From assembly GCA_036426205.1 (NCBI GenBank), contig CM071569.1:2504462-2568461 (forward strand): 64,000 bases of DNA, read 5' to 3'. Positions 34,195 through 45,199 of this stretch are shown here, in pieces. How positions within the stretch are numbered: the stretch's first letter is position 1; each line of letters begins with the position of its first letter. Position numbers and translations under genes: made by a program. The notes beneath the pieces were generated by a model, which saw only the letters and a program-made list of their open reading frames with translations, did no database searches and was not told where the DNA came from. Origin of the DNA: Ascaphus truei (Eukaryota > Chordata > Amphibia > Anura > Ascaphidae).

Positions 34195-34460
34195 AAGAAA
34201 CCTGTAAGGTTCCAAAAGATTTTCATGTAATCGGTGTGTTCACATTTGCATGTCATTACCCAGAGTCCCTGGCTGCGGTGGAAGCACTGTATGCCAAGAG
34301 ATAATAGGGAACTGCAGGTTTGTAGACCTGTCGGAGGAATGTGAATGTGCTCACAAGTGGTATTTTTATTTATTTAATCAGAGAGCACATGTTCGTCCAT
34401 TAAAAGGTATTACAACTTCGGCACTTCTTCAGGATGGACACGGCAAGTAGAATTTGTCCA
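34195..34460. mobile_element. Diverged relative of the 286-702 palindrome
   Basis: TGTTCACATTTGCATGTCAT, CAGAGTCCCTGGCTGCGGTG and GAAGCACTG... follow the order of 565-640. On the minus strand CCTGAAGAAGTGCCGAAGTT (34411-34430) resembles a damaged hammerhead core, which hints that the palindrome family and the hammerhead modules may be related. Confidence 0.45.
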
Positions 34461-34772
34461 CTGAGGTGGGAGATGACGGGATATTATAATAAAGAAATAA
34501 TGGAGTGTGGTTATATACTAGAGCAGGAACACTTCTGTATGGTAACACTTAAACATGAGCAATATGGATTATGACTTTATATTACCAATTATGAAAGATA
34601 AATAAAACCGCTGCTGCTAGGATCGCTTTACTCTCTCTCCTAAATCTGTCTCAGTGTCTCTTCTGCTGAAATTCTCGCCCCTCCTTACATCTCAGCCCTA
34701 ATTTCTTGCTACACACCTGCCCAACTCTTGCATTCTGCTCAAGGATGTCTTCTGTCTACCCACGTTTCTTAA

Positions 34773-35058
34773 CCCTTTCCGTGCCCTAATGACGTACGGT
34801 GTGTGCCAGGACAGGTGCAGGGGCTCTCACGACGTACGCCTCTCCTCGTTTTAGGGGCGGGAGGTGATCACGTCACCGATTGCGTACCCCAATAAAGGGG
34901 GGGGGGGGCTGAGGTCCTGCCCCCTCCCTGTCACATCCAGGCCGAAGGCAGGAAGAGAAACCCCATCAAGTTATCACTCCGAAGAGCGGTCACGTGAAGC
35001 GGAAGTCCCGGAGGGTTCGTAACCACAGACGTGGCATGACCCTCTGGCACTGAAAGGG
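34773..35058. mobile_element. piggyBac-like MITE
   Basis: 286 bp with ends CCCTTTCCGTGCCCTAATGA and (reverse strand) CCCTTTCAGTGCCAGAGGGT. TTAA lies outside the left end (34769-34772) and TTAC outside the right. CCCTTT ends with a TTAA target fit piggyBac. Confidence 0.65.
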
Positions 35059-35584
35059 TTACGTACGTGTCTTAGGCACCTCTACCCTGGAAGTTTAGTT
35101 GAGAAATAAAACATGGAGAAAGTGACAGGGAACCATGCTAGACCATTAGATTACATCTCATTTTCATATGTGGGTCGAGTAATTCTTTCCTTAACCCTTC
35201 ATCCAACCTTAGCCCTAACCTCAGTGGTTGTGGGAACCTTAATATAGCGATTTTACAGAACACATACTGTAACTCACATTATTCCAATGCCAAAGTCTAA
35301 GTCCGGGCTATGGGCTTGATAAATACACCCCATTCTGTGTAAAAATGGCAGTACTTGAAAAATAAAAAAAGATAATGTGAAATGAGCTCCAGTGTGTACT
35401 TATTCTATTCATTGCATTGCATCTACAGCTGAGCATAGCTGTATCCAGCTCTTTTTATTCATTTATTCATTTTAAGGTATCCATTTAAATGGTAATGCAC
35501 ACAACCGGCTGAGTGTTGATTCAAGTTCACCTCTTGTCTCATGTTGCCCGAATCAAACATGCTGTCTCCTGCAAATGTGTAAGC

Positions 35585-36475
35585 CAGTGGTTTCCAACCT
35601 TTTTTAGTTAAGGAACCCCAAGTGAAATTCTGAGGAACCTCAAGCCTCTCTAATAGCGTGTCTGAGATCAGATGCATTGTAAGGAACCCCAACCCTCTCC
35701 AATAGCGCGTCTGAGATCAGATGCATTGTAAGGAACCCCAACCCTCTCTAATAGTGTGTCAGATCAGATGCATTGTAAGGAACCCCAACCATCTCTAAGT
35801 GCACGTTCGAGATCAGATGCATTGTAGGGAACCCCAACCCTCTTTAATAGCGCGTCTGAGATCAGATGCATTGTAAGGAACCCCAACCCTCTCTAATAGC
35901 GCGTCTGAGATCAGATGCATTGTAAGGAACCCCAACCCTCTCTAATAGCGCGTCTGAGATCACATGCATTGTAAGGAACCCAAACGCTCTCTAATAGCGC
36001 GTCTGAGATCAGATGCATTGTAAGGAACCCCAACCCTCTCTAATAGCGTGTCTGAGATCAGATGCATTGTAAGGAACCCCAACCCTCTCTAAGAGCACGT
36101 CTGAGATCAGATGCATTGTAAGGAACTGCAACCCTCTCTAATAGCGCGTCTGAGATCAGATGCAGTGTAAGGAACCCCAACCCTCTCTAATAGCGCGTCT
36201 GAGATCAGATGAATTGTAAGGAACCCCAACCCTCTCTAATAGCGCGTCTGAGATCAGATGCATTGTAAGGAACCCCAACCCTCTCTAATAGCGCGTCTGA
36301 GATCAGATGCATTGTAAAGATCCCGGCCCCTCTCTAATAGCGCGTCTGAGATCAGATGCATTGTACATTCTACTGTATTTGATACCATTTTCAAATGACC
36401 AGAAAGTTGCAGGGAACTCTATAGGGACGCCCAGGGAACCCAAGGGTCCCTAGGAACCCTGCTCGAAAAACACTG
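35585..36475. mobile_element. hAT-like element expanded by a 49-bp minisatellite
   Basis: 891 bp. Ends CAGTGGTTTCCAACCTTTTT and the complement of CAGTGTTTTTCGAGCAGGG. Flanks GTGTAAGC (35577-35584) and GTGTATGC (36476-36483) agree at 7 of 8. About 15 copies of the 49-bp unit (AAGGAACCCCAACCCTCTCT, then CTGAGATCAGATGCATTGT) fill most of it. Confidence 0.85.
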
Positions 36476-36789
36476 GTGTATGCTATCTGACCACCTTATT
36501 ACTAACATATGGAAACTCCGGCCGGATCATGGAAGGAAATGAATTACAATCATTACAAGTCTCTGCCCCACTACGCCAAATTACCACAGGAGGGTTATTG
36601 AGCTGATCCTAACTCCTATGAATACATAACAATGCTTAAAACATGTTATAGTCCATTTCTTCCCAACATACATATTCAATAAAAAACATGTGAGATCCAG
36701 CATTACATGTGTCAGCTTTTACATCCCCATAGAGATGCAAAAGAAGTTTCATAAACTCACAATGATACCTTTTACTTTTTTCACAGAAT

Positions 36790-37040
36790 GTGTTATGTGA
36801 GGTCCCCCAGGAGCTATTATTAATCTATGGGGACACCCCGGTTCCTAAGATATTTCCCTTTTTATGTGCTAGTGTTTCAGTTCCCTTTTGGATTTTCCAG
36901 TATTGCTGCTATTCCATCCTCACTCCCATTGGCCCACAGGAAGCCGCAGTGTTATCCGAGTAGGACATGGCAGCATCCTATTGGACGACCCCCGGCAGCC
37001 ATCTTTGATGCTACTTTTATTTTACTGGCACATAAATAGG
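36790..37040. mobile_element. Decayed MITE with CCAATAGGA-type fold
   Basis: CCCATTGGCCCACAGGAAGC and CATCCTATTGGACG echo the internal fold of the GAAGCAGGGGG family, and GAGGTCCCCCAGGAGCT echoes its end. Ends are not clear. Confidence 0.4.
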
Positions 37041-37244
37041 TAAAAATCCCGCTGTTCCTATTCTGAAAAAAAAAAAAAGTCCAAAAACAGGGGGGTTACA
37101 GGTTTAAAAATCACCATATAATAACAAATATTGAAATGGAAGAGATATTGTCCATTTATTTTCTGAAAAAATCATGAGTTAAAAAATAAATCCGATATTT
37201 GCTACAGTTTTAATATTAATATCGAAGAGACTAAATTCAAGATT

Positions 37245-37470
37245 GAGAAATTATTGACGAGTGAAACGCAAATGGAAAGGGCGGCAGAGTCGTGGAACGG
37301 CCTCCCGGCAGAGGGGGTAGCGCCTAATACAGTGAGGGAATTCAAAGATGCTTGGGATGGACATAAGGATCACTTAGGTCTGAGGCGTTACAGCACATGG
37401 GCAAATGGACGGTGGCCCAGGTGGTTCCTATCTGACGTCACATTGTGTGTTTTTAGAAAGTTGTGGACAT
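37245..37470 (+). pseudogene. Relic of a retroelement-like repeat
   Basis: The frame reads AESWNGLPAE, then TVREFKDAWD and GRWPRWFLSD. WN-LP and the later Phe-Lys block are typical of the end of LINE reverse-transcriptase frames, and the last motif is common in dispersed amphibian repeats. No start or full domain. Confidence 0.4.
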
Positions 37471-37480
37471 GACAGGCTTA

Positions 37481-37809
37481 GGCCTCGGAAACAGTAGGAG
37501 CGCATGGCGTCGCCCGCGCCTCTACGAGAAGCGATGTGTGGCCTGTAGGATTCCTATGACGTGTACGACAGGGAGGCGTGTCGGAGGCAGGGCGGTGACG
37601 TCACGTGAGCGATTCGCCCCCCGCTAGCTGAACCACGCACGTGAACGGGATGTCGCGCGACAGAATCAAAACATGTTGTCTCACCCCCCCCAAAAAATAG
37701 TCGGCTGCATCACGCTTCATCGCGCGTATCGTGGCGCGCTCGGTGGCCTGCCTCACTTAGGTCCGGCCTTTTGTTCGCTCGGGCGCTCGCTCACAGTATG
37801 GACGCAGCC
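37481..37809. mobile_element. GC-rich Harbinger-like MITE
   Basis: Ends GGCCTCGGAAACAGTAGGAG and (reverse strand) GGCTGCGTCCATACTGTGAG. TTA stands on the left and TAA on the right, so the 3-bp duplication is imperfect. CpG content is high throughout; it resembles 55385-55923. Confidence 0.6.
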
Positions 37810-37819
37810 TAAGAGGAAC

Positions 37820-38530
37820 GTTTGGTAATTTAAAGAAATCCTAGAGGTTTGAGAATGTTAAAATCCCCTTTATTTGAGATACAGGCTGAAATATTTATGG
37901 AACATGGAATAGAAGATAAATGTTTCTACGACGTTTTGAGGGTACTCAGTTTATCACCATAAGAAATCACTCAATAGACTTCATAGCAAAATAGTTTCTC
38001 TAAAAATAAAACCGAGCCTTATAAAAATGCAGCGGAATTTGGGGGCCGTAGATCAGATTTTGCAAAAGAAATACAAAATGTTAGAAGATAATATCGCTCT
38101 GGCCAAGCAGGAGAAATTGAAAGAGAGATAAAGGAGATTATGACAGCGGCTGCTATAGAAACTGGAAAATGTAAGATTTAGAACGAGATTAAACTCACAT
38201 AGAGGTGGCATACAACACAAAAATACTATGAATACGTCTCATTTTAACAACGAGGAATCTTTGCAAAGGTATTAAACGTTTTACAGTTAAGGATAGAGAT
38301 AGTTAAAAGTGGAGATGGTGATTTTAAACAAAGGAAACGCAGAACATTCGAAATGAAGGAAATCACAGATATAAGCATGAAAGGAAAATAATGACTAATC
38401 CCCCACAAAAAAAAATATCGTAATAGGCGTTTAACGTTTTTTTATAGACAAAAGGCAGAGTAAATGATTACTTCAATATTAGGGGGATACCTTTTTTATT
38501 TGGACTACTAATTGATATTATAAGTATAAC
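37820..38530. other. A-rich stretch, possible retroelement debris
   Basis: Purine-rich on the + strand with short open pieces (for example GEIEREIKEIMTAAAIETGK near 38120) separated by stops. May be a decayed gag-like region; unproven. Confidence 0.3.
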
Positions 38531-38605
38531 CCATCTATCCCCACCCAATCGCAGATCAGGTCCCCTAAGGTGTTCTGGGGTCTGGCTATATGTCTGTGTG
38601 GTGCA

Positions 38606-38998
38606 TACCTGCTGGCAACAGGAGGGCCTGAGTCTCCTGCGTTGACATGGGGACAACAGGAACAGGTTACTGGGGTGGATGTCTTCGTTCTCCTTCAATG
38701 GTGCAGCGCCTCCATCTGTAGTAAGCCCCAGGGACGCGGGGTGGAATTCCTACCACAGAAATCCCCCTCCCAAGGATGAGAGATTCCAGTCTCGCACAAG
38801 GTTCTCATTAAACAGCAGACTCCTTTATTACTCAGTCTCCCGCAGCAGCAGCCAGGTACAGTTGATTTCAATGCCACCGGTTGTTCTCCTTAGTGATGGT
38901 CCCTGCCGCCACTCTGGACCAAAGGGCATCCAGGGTTGGGCTAGCTCTTCCCTCACCCCCTAAGCAGGGTGAGAGGTATTTGGTCCACCTCACTATAC
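38606..38998 (-). mobile_element. LTR-like block A, copy 1
   Basis: Matches 44309-44700 over about 390 bp: TACCTGCTGGCAACAGG, a GTGCAGCGCCTCCATCTG block, GATGGTCCCTG, AGGTATTTGGTCCAC. TTTATT at 38824 is the complement of AATAAA and is conserved in place, so these are probably solo LTRs on the minus strand. Confidence 0.5.
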
Positions 38999-39680
38999 TC
39001 TATCAGCTCTACTCATGAGCTGCTCACTCCTCTCCTCCCTAACACTAACTCTAAACTGTCACACTGACAGACTACTGTGCTAAATAGGAAGTGCACTGCT
39101 CTTTATGATCTCAGCAGGCATCGCCCCTGTGTCTCTTGATTGGACACAGGGTCAGGTGACCTACCTCCACCATTCGGGGCAAGTGCTTGAAGTGGGGGAA
39201 ACCCATGATAACTCCTGGCAACCTGCCCTAAGCAGGGATTATACCAGGAGGAGGATAGAACTATAGCCCCATTTCTTACCAGGGCTACATAAGACAATAT
39301 TTCAAGAGTTTTCTCTTTTCCTGAGGTTTGCAAAGAGTCCAGGAGTTTAACACAGATGTAAAAAAAAACAAAAAACATTTCAATTAAAAAAAAAAAAACA
39401 CCAAGATAGCTGTTTCCGGCAGATTCTGTAGGAAAGCAATCGTAGAGAGAATGGAAAATACAACCCAAATACTGTTGCCACAACAATCACAACTGTGCTT
39501 ACAGCCACAGCTGCTCCAATACAAGAAGAAAAAAATACCCACACGCATACAGTACCACTAGTGGCTGCATATTGTACAATCCTTCCCTAGAGGGAATGCG
39601 AAAAATAACCAAAGATCTGCAACCCATGCTGGCAGAGGATGACACACACAAAAACTTCTTCCCCAAACCACCAATACTTA

Positions 39681-40135
39681 TGTAGCCTAGTGCTCCTGGC
39701 TATGTGTTTCCTGGCCCTGGCATGTAAGTCCTGGTAAGTGCAGGCAGTGTCAGGGTTAAATCCCTTCACATGGCCAGGATGTGAGTCCGTTGGCACACTA
39801 GCTAGATTGTTACCATAGCCAGGTGCAGGCTGGGTGGCAGTTTGGCGTCATGCCTGGGGGGGGGGTGTTAAGGGGTCACACGTGGTATGGTGTGACACCG
39901 GGACCTCCTCTAGCACCTGCCCAGTTTGGGGCAGGGTCACAAACCCCTCCCCAGGTATATAAGAGGCTCCCAACTCAAATTTAGATGAGATGATTCCAGG
40001 ACGTAGCCTGCTCCCCGGGCGGGTTTCTGCCTTACCCCATTAAGGGGTAAGGGGGCGGAGACTAACCTCAAGGGCCTCAAGCTTTTGGGGGGCATAGTCA
40101 GGAAATGATAGTGTTGCAAGATGCGAGATTGAGTG
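39681..40135 (+). mobile_element. LTR-like block B, copy 1
   Basis: Matches 52971-53445 nearly throughout. Shared landmarks are GGCCCTGGCATGTAAGTCCT, ACATGGCCAGGATGTGAGTC, GACCTCCTCTAGCACCTGCC and a TATA box in AGGTATATAAGAGGCTCC (39953-39970). A TG start (TGTAGCCT at 39681) and a promoter-like TATA suggest an LTR U3 region. Confidence 0.55.
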
Positions 40136-41370
40136 CGTGTCTCATCCTCTGTCTGTTTATTCTGGCACGCCAGCAGACAAAACAAAGATGCACAAAACAA
40201 GATACAATACTAACTGGGGACCTGTGGAGTAGACTCTAGCCTCGCTAGGTGCAGGGGCCTGCTTCAAGAAGGCTTGCCCTGTCTGCGCTTCTCGTCCAGG
40301 ATATCAGAGTGCTGATCACACAGCAGCCACTCTAACATGTATCTCCAGCTGGTCACAGTCAAGATCCAAACTCCTACACAGAATGTCTCTCAGATAGTCT
40401 CCACACTCCTTCCCAGAGTGTCTTTCAGATGTTCGTCTGTGGGAATCTAATGCTCTGATGAGCAGCACCCCTTATATAGGCCTCTGACTATCCTTTGCAT
40501 GGGAGGGGTGCTGCTGGACAATCAGAGCATGGATTAGGTTAGTGCCACAAAAGCCAGAGCAGGGGTGTGCTAAGACACTCAAGACCTCACACTGGGTAGG
40601 AGCTACAGAGTCTGAAAATAACTCAATCCATATTTCTCTGTAGGAACCTTGGCTGATTAAATCACAGAGTCCCCTCCATAAAAATGTATGCATGCAAATC
40701 ACATTACAAGTATGCTATCTTAGAAATGAGTACATACAGTCACATAATCCAATTTACACTTTACAGGGCTGACTCCCAAATCACATCACAGAACAATGTT
40801 GATTCACTAAACTGGGGGGTTGCATTTACAGGGAATAATGTGCTTTGGAGTACCTTCTTACATACATAGTGCATTATACATTCCCTGTTCTCCCCCAGAT
40901 ATTAAATTACATTTGGCCGAAATAAGCCTTACATAGGTGGCCAAGTTACATGGATTTAGCTACCCTTACCGTCACAACTGGATTGTCCCTTACTTCATTG
41001 ACGTGTCCCAGAAAGGTCTGTTGGGACGCAGAATTGTCCTGTATTTTAATGCCTAGAAGTAAAATGCCTGAACTTAGTCATGAAATGTCATAAAAACAAA
41101 ATAGATTTCTACTTGAGTGTAATACTTGATACCAGTTGAAAATTAGAATGACTAAACACACAACCCCAGCAAGTTCAAAACCCCAGAACCCACCACATCA
41201 TATAGTATATATATATTAGTGTCAAAAGGAGTGCTACTGAGCGTGGCCACATGTATACTGTACAACAAAAGGCAGAAATGCCCAATGCTACATCCAATGT
41301 GACAAAATACATAGAATAATACTTCAATATTCTCATGAGTAAGGGTCATTTAGCTAAACCCTTTGGCCAA
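40136..41370. other. Repeat-like flank, nothing named
   Basis: Contains another possible minus-strand LTR piece (TTTATT near 40156, a TATA-like CTTATATAGG near 40470). No gene recognised. Confidence 0.3.
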
Positions 41371-41376
41371 AGCGTT

Positions 41377-41470
41377 ATAAGCCTGCAAGCCATGTCAAGG
41401 CATGACCAGTAAGCAGCCATGTCAAGGCATGACCAGTAAGCAGCCATGTCAAGGCATGACCAGTAAGCAG
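41377..41470. repeat. Three copies of a 27-bp unit
   Basis: GCCATGTCAAGGCATGACCA plus GTAAGCA occurs three times in a row with almost no change, so the array is recent. Confidence 0.9.
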
Positions 41471-41636
41471 GTCCTAACACCAATTGTGAACATTCTCATT
41501 TACCCCCGCTGAAGAGAGAATCACCACAGTGGGTCTGTCCTGCACAGGAACATGAAACAACCTACTACTTTAAAAAGGGGATGGGGTGAGCTTAAACCTG
41601 GGAGAAGAGCCATAACCTCTAACAACTGATACCGTT

Positions 41637-41727
41637 GTGGTGTGTGTCTCTGTTTGTGTGTGTGTGTGCCAGCGGCTACTGCGCAGACGTCTCTGTGTGT
41701 CCCCGTGCATCTCAGTGTGTGTATGCG

Positions 41728-41794
<67 letters not shown>

Positions 41795-41812
41795 TGTGTG
41801 TGTGTGTGTGTG

Positions 41813-41862
<50 letters not shown>

Positions 41863-42160
41863 CTTTGTGAGTCTCGGTGTGTGCATCTGTGTGTGTGTCT
41901 TTTGTTGCGTGTGTCTTTGTGCGTGTGTCTGTGTGAATGTGCGCATGTCTGTGTGTGTTTGTGTGTCACTGTGTGTGTGTATCTCTGTGTTTCTGTGTGG
42001 TGTCTCTGTCTCTGTGTGTGTTTGTTTCTCTTCTCTGTGTGTGTTGTCTCTCTCTGTGTGTGTGTCTCTCTGTGTGTTTAATGTGCGATTTCTGATTTTG
42101 TGTGTGTGTGTGTCTGTCTGTGTGTGTCTCTGTGTGTGTGTGATGTCTATGGTGCATGCG
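41637..42160. repeat. TG/TGTC microsatellite, about 0.5 kb
   Basis: Long (TG)n core (41725-41858) with compound GTGTCT repeats on both sides. Frames of alternating Cys-Val (or Thr-His on the other strand) are artefacts. Confidence 0.97.
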
Positions 42161-42330
42161 CGCGGCACCGGCGGCTAATGCGCAGGCGTGCCCAGCGCCT
42201 AATGCGCAGGCGTGCCCAGCTGGTGCCAACTGCGCAGGCGCACGATGAGCATGGGGGCCTCTAAATCTGCGCCAGTTGCCATAACGGCCTCTTCTGCCAG
42301 CAGTGACATCACTTCCGGGACTGCACTTCC
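42160..42330. repeat. GC-rich short repeats
   Basis: TAATGCGCAGGCGTGCCCAG occurs twice, followed by CTGCGCAGGCGCACGATG. Confidence 0.6.
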
Positions 42331-42347
42331 GTCTCCAACAAGGCAAT

Positions 42348-42870
42348 TTACTCCAAGGGAAATTTTTCATTTGGTAGGTGCCAGCATAGAAATTTCACTT
42401 CAAAAACACAGGCATGCATTCCGATATCTTCCACAGGTACATATCCTAAACCTGCTTTATTGTACTTCACCCCAATGTCATATACTGTACATCGTTTAAA
42501 CTGCAGACAAGGTTCCTGAGTAGCAGCAGGGAAATGAGAGTGCCAGTTGGACAAGAAGACCCAGATCTCATTCCTTTTGATCAGTGGATGATTACAGCTT
42601 AGCAGCTCTCCTGTCTGCTCTGCCCCAGCAGCAGTAGAAGTTATTGCTAATAGCTGGTGGTTCATGAATAAGATGCACAGACTCTCCTCTATGGGCAGCC
42701 TGATTCTTCATGCCTGAAGCCTTGAAGAAATTATTGCTGGTATAAGTGGCCTGGAAGGACCCCGCAGGACTCATTATGGATGTGCTAGCACTCAGTTTTG
42801 CTTCTGTAAGACTCTTTTGCCTGATACCGACAATCTGCTTCTGATTGATGGATTCCAGGGGGGAAACCAT
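42348..42870 (-). other. Two overlapping unidentified frames
   Basis: 42870-42592 (92 codons) and 42665-42348 (105 codons) overlap in different frames on the minus strand. The composition looks more protein-like than most frames here, but I recognise no family. An AATAAA follows on the same strand (about 42457). Could be a processed pseudogene or chance. Confidence 0.25.
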
Positions 42871-42879
42871 TTATTGCTC

Positions 42880-43410
42880 AAACTTAATAAGGGTGTTTGT
42901 ATCAAAGAAGTCAGAAAAAGGGCTGATTACATGACTTTGCTTTGAAGTTTCTGCATTAGGAAGCTTTACTTTCAGTGAACTTCTGCAGCATGTTTATGCT
43001 TCATGGTCCAAGTATAAGGGCAAAAAAAAAATTTGCCATTAAATTATTCATCTTAGTACAGTATTACTGTTTCAAGGATTGTTGCATCTACTTTTCAATG
43101 TCATCTGCGGATTTGGGGAGTGTTAGAGGCTGGAAGGAATTCAAGGTGCAAAATACGTTCTATAAGAAACAGCTTATAAATGTAATTTGCTTCCTTAGAA
43201 AGATTCAATTACCCTTCAAGTAAAATGTTTACTTGTTTCCTTGCAAAAAAATGGATATGATTATATTTTATTTAGACTCTGTGTACTTGTAATCTTATCT
43301 GGCATAATTAATTTATAAACAGGTTGAGTGTACATAAGACAGTACAAACTCATTACAAAATACATTAGTTAGACTAGAGATCATTAAAAATCAAAGCATT
43401 TCACCCAAAG

Positions 43411-43457
<47 letters not shown>

Positions 43458-44060
43458 CATCTATTTTATAATGGCTTCAGTCGCATATATTTAACATATT
43501 AGACATATCATTGTCATTAGCTTATTTTAATAATAAGCTGTATTAAATTGTAGACTTTTCCCCCCTAGTCTCAAAAATCTCCATCATTGCCATGTGGGAA
43601 GATCTACAAATTGCCTACTGTGTAATCTTCCCCAAATGCAAGCAACTTAATTAGCAAGCTGCTCATATTTGATAAAGTCACAAGCAGAATATTTAAGAGA
43701 AAATCAGCACATCAAAGCAAACCTTTGTGGAATTCATCCGTGGAGGTCATGGGGTCCTTTACACTACTAAAGTAATCCTAAAGTCACTGAAAGCAAGTGG
43801 AGGGGTCAAGAACAAACATTATTGTTATAGGAACCTGTCCAATTATTTGAACTAATTGTTTGCTTTGCACCAAATAACAGGCAGTAACAAGTAAGCTTTA
43901 CTCACACTGTATCTTCCCAAGCACAACAATTGCCACACACTTAGCTATAAATTGCTCCTAATTATTGTGTCTGGGGAGGATTACCAAATGTGCATAAAAC
44001 ACAATCCCTTTGGTTTATTTACATGTAATTAAAAAAGCTTCTGGTGCAGAGGAAGCAGAG
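42880..44060. other. AT-rich stretch with a TA microsatellite
   Basis: (TA)n at 43412-43453. No element or gene was recognised in the rest. Confidence 0.5.
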
Positions 44061-44308
44061 CACAAAGGGGGCTATGCACTAAGCAGTGAGCTTTTGCGTT
44101 CGCGTCTGCATTTTGTGATCATACTTTAAAAAATGAAGCCAGAGACGGGATTCACTAATAAGTGAAGGGCATTTTCTAAGGCCAATCACAAAACTGCTGT
44201 ATCGCACAAGCTGTTTCCCCCCCCCCCTGCTATCATGCTTAAACTTGTGTAACGGTGTTTCCCCCACCTGATGGGAGATTTGTCCATTACTACGGTGTAT
44301 GGTTCGTA

Positions 44309-44700
44309 TACCTGCTGGCAACAGGAAAGCTGAGTCATCCGCCGATGGTAGTGGGGACACAGGGCCAGGCTTCTGGGGTTCATACCGCACATATCTCTTT
44401 AGCAGTGCAGCGCCTCCATCTGCCGTAGGTTCCAGGAACTGAAGGTGATCTCCCAAGGTAGAACTTATTACTTCTCCCCCCAGTAAGGTCACGCACCAGG
44501 CAGTAGGTATGTAACAAAGGAACGGTTTATTGTCTTCTGTACAGCACAGTTACACGGCAGTCTTCTGCCCAATGCAGTACTCTCAGCTCTCACTGAAGGA
44601 TGGTCCCTGGATCGTCACTACAGGCCAAGGGCACCCGCAGCCGTCCTAGCTCTTGCCCACCTCCCTAGCAGAGGCAGAGGTATGGTCCACACTCACTCTC
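44309..44700 (-). mobile_element. LTR-like block A, copy 2
   Basis: See the copy at 38606. Here a TGTAACGGTGTTTCC start lies about 60 bp to the left (44245), and TTTATT (44526-44531) marks the minus-strand polyadenylation signal. Confidence 0.5.
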
Positions 44701-45119
44701 TCCCGGAGGGATGAGCAAATGGGAAGGCCCCAATCTCAGGCTCCCTGTTGTGTGACCTGCCTTCCTCAGTGGGGGAAGGACACTCTAAATTTAGGGAAGT
44801 CCTGCCAGGAGGAGGGCACCAGGTCTTCGTCATGACTGGTCATACCCAGGCCTGATGTCACCGCCTCCTGCTGTCACTTAAGTGCAGCTCCTCGGAGGGG
44901 GAAACTCCCATATCAACTACTTTCAACCAGATTGTACCAGGGTTTACTGCCAGTCCAAGTGTAGAATAGTAGCCATCAAGAGACCCGGCTACACTTATAA
45001 AGTATGATAGCTGATAGAAAAAAAACCAGCCTGTAAGAGCTGCATGGAGATGCTGCGTCTCCATGCGCGGCTCTTACAGGCGATCGTACTGGAAAAATAT
45101 AAATTTTAATACTGTACGG

Positions 45120-45185
45120 GGCCTGTATTTCATGAAGTAGGGGGGCCCCGAGGCTGAAACCAATGCGGTTCAGCTCAGGAGAGCC
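45120..45185. mobile_element. MITE fragment, GAGCAGGGG family
   Basis: GTAGGGGGGCCCCGAGGCTG followed by TTCAGCTCAGGAGAGCCCCT, a short foldback like the ends of 46627-46892. Confidence 0.5.
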
Positions 45186-45199
45186 CCTGCTCGTGTACA

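Noticed and set aside
41521..42178. Cys-Val and Thr-His repeat proteins
   Set aside because: Artefacts of the TG/CA microsatellite.
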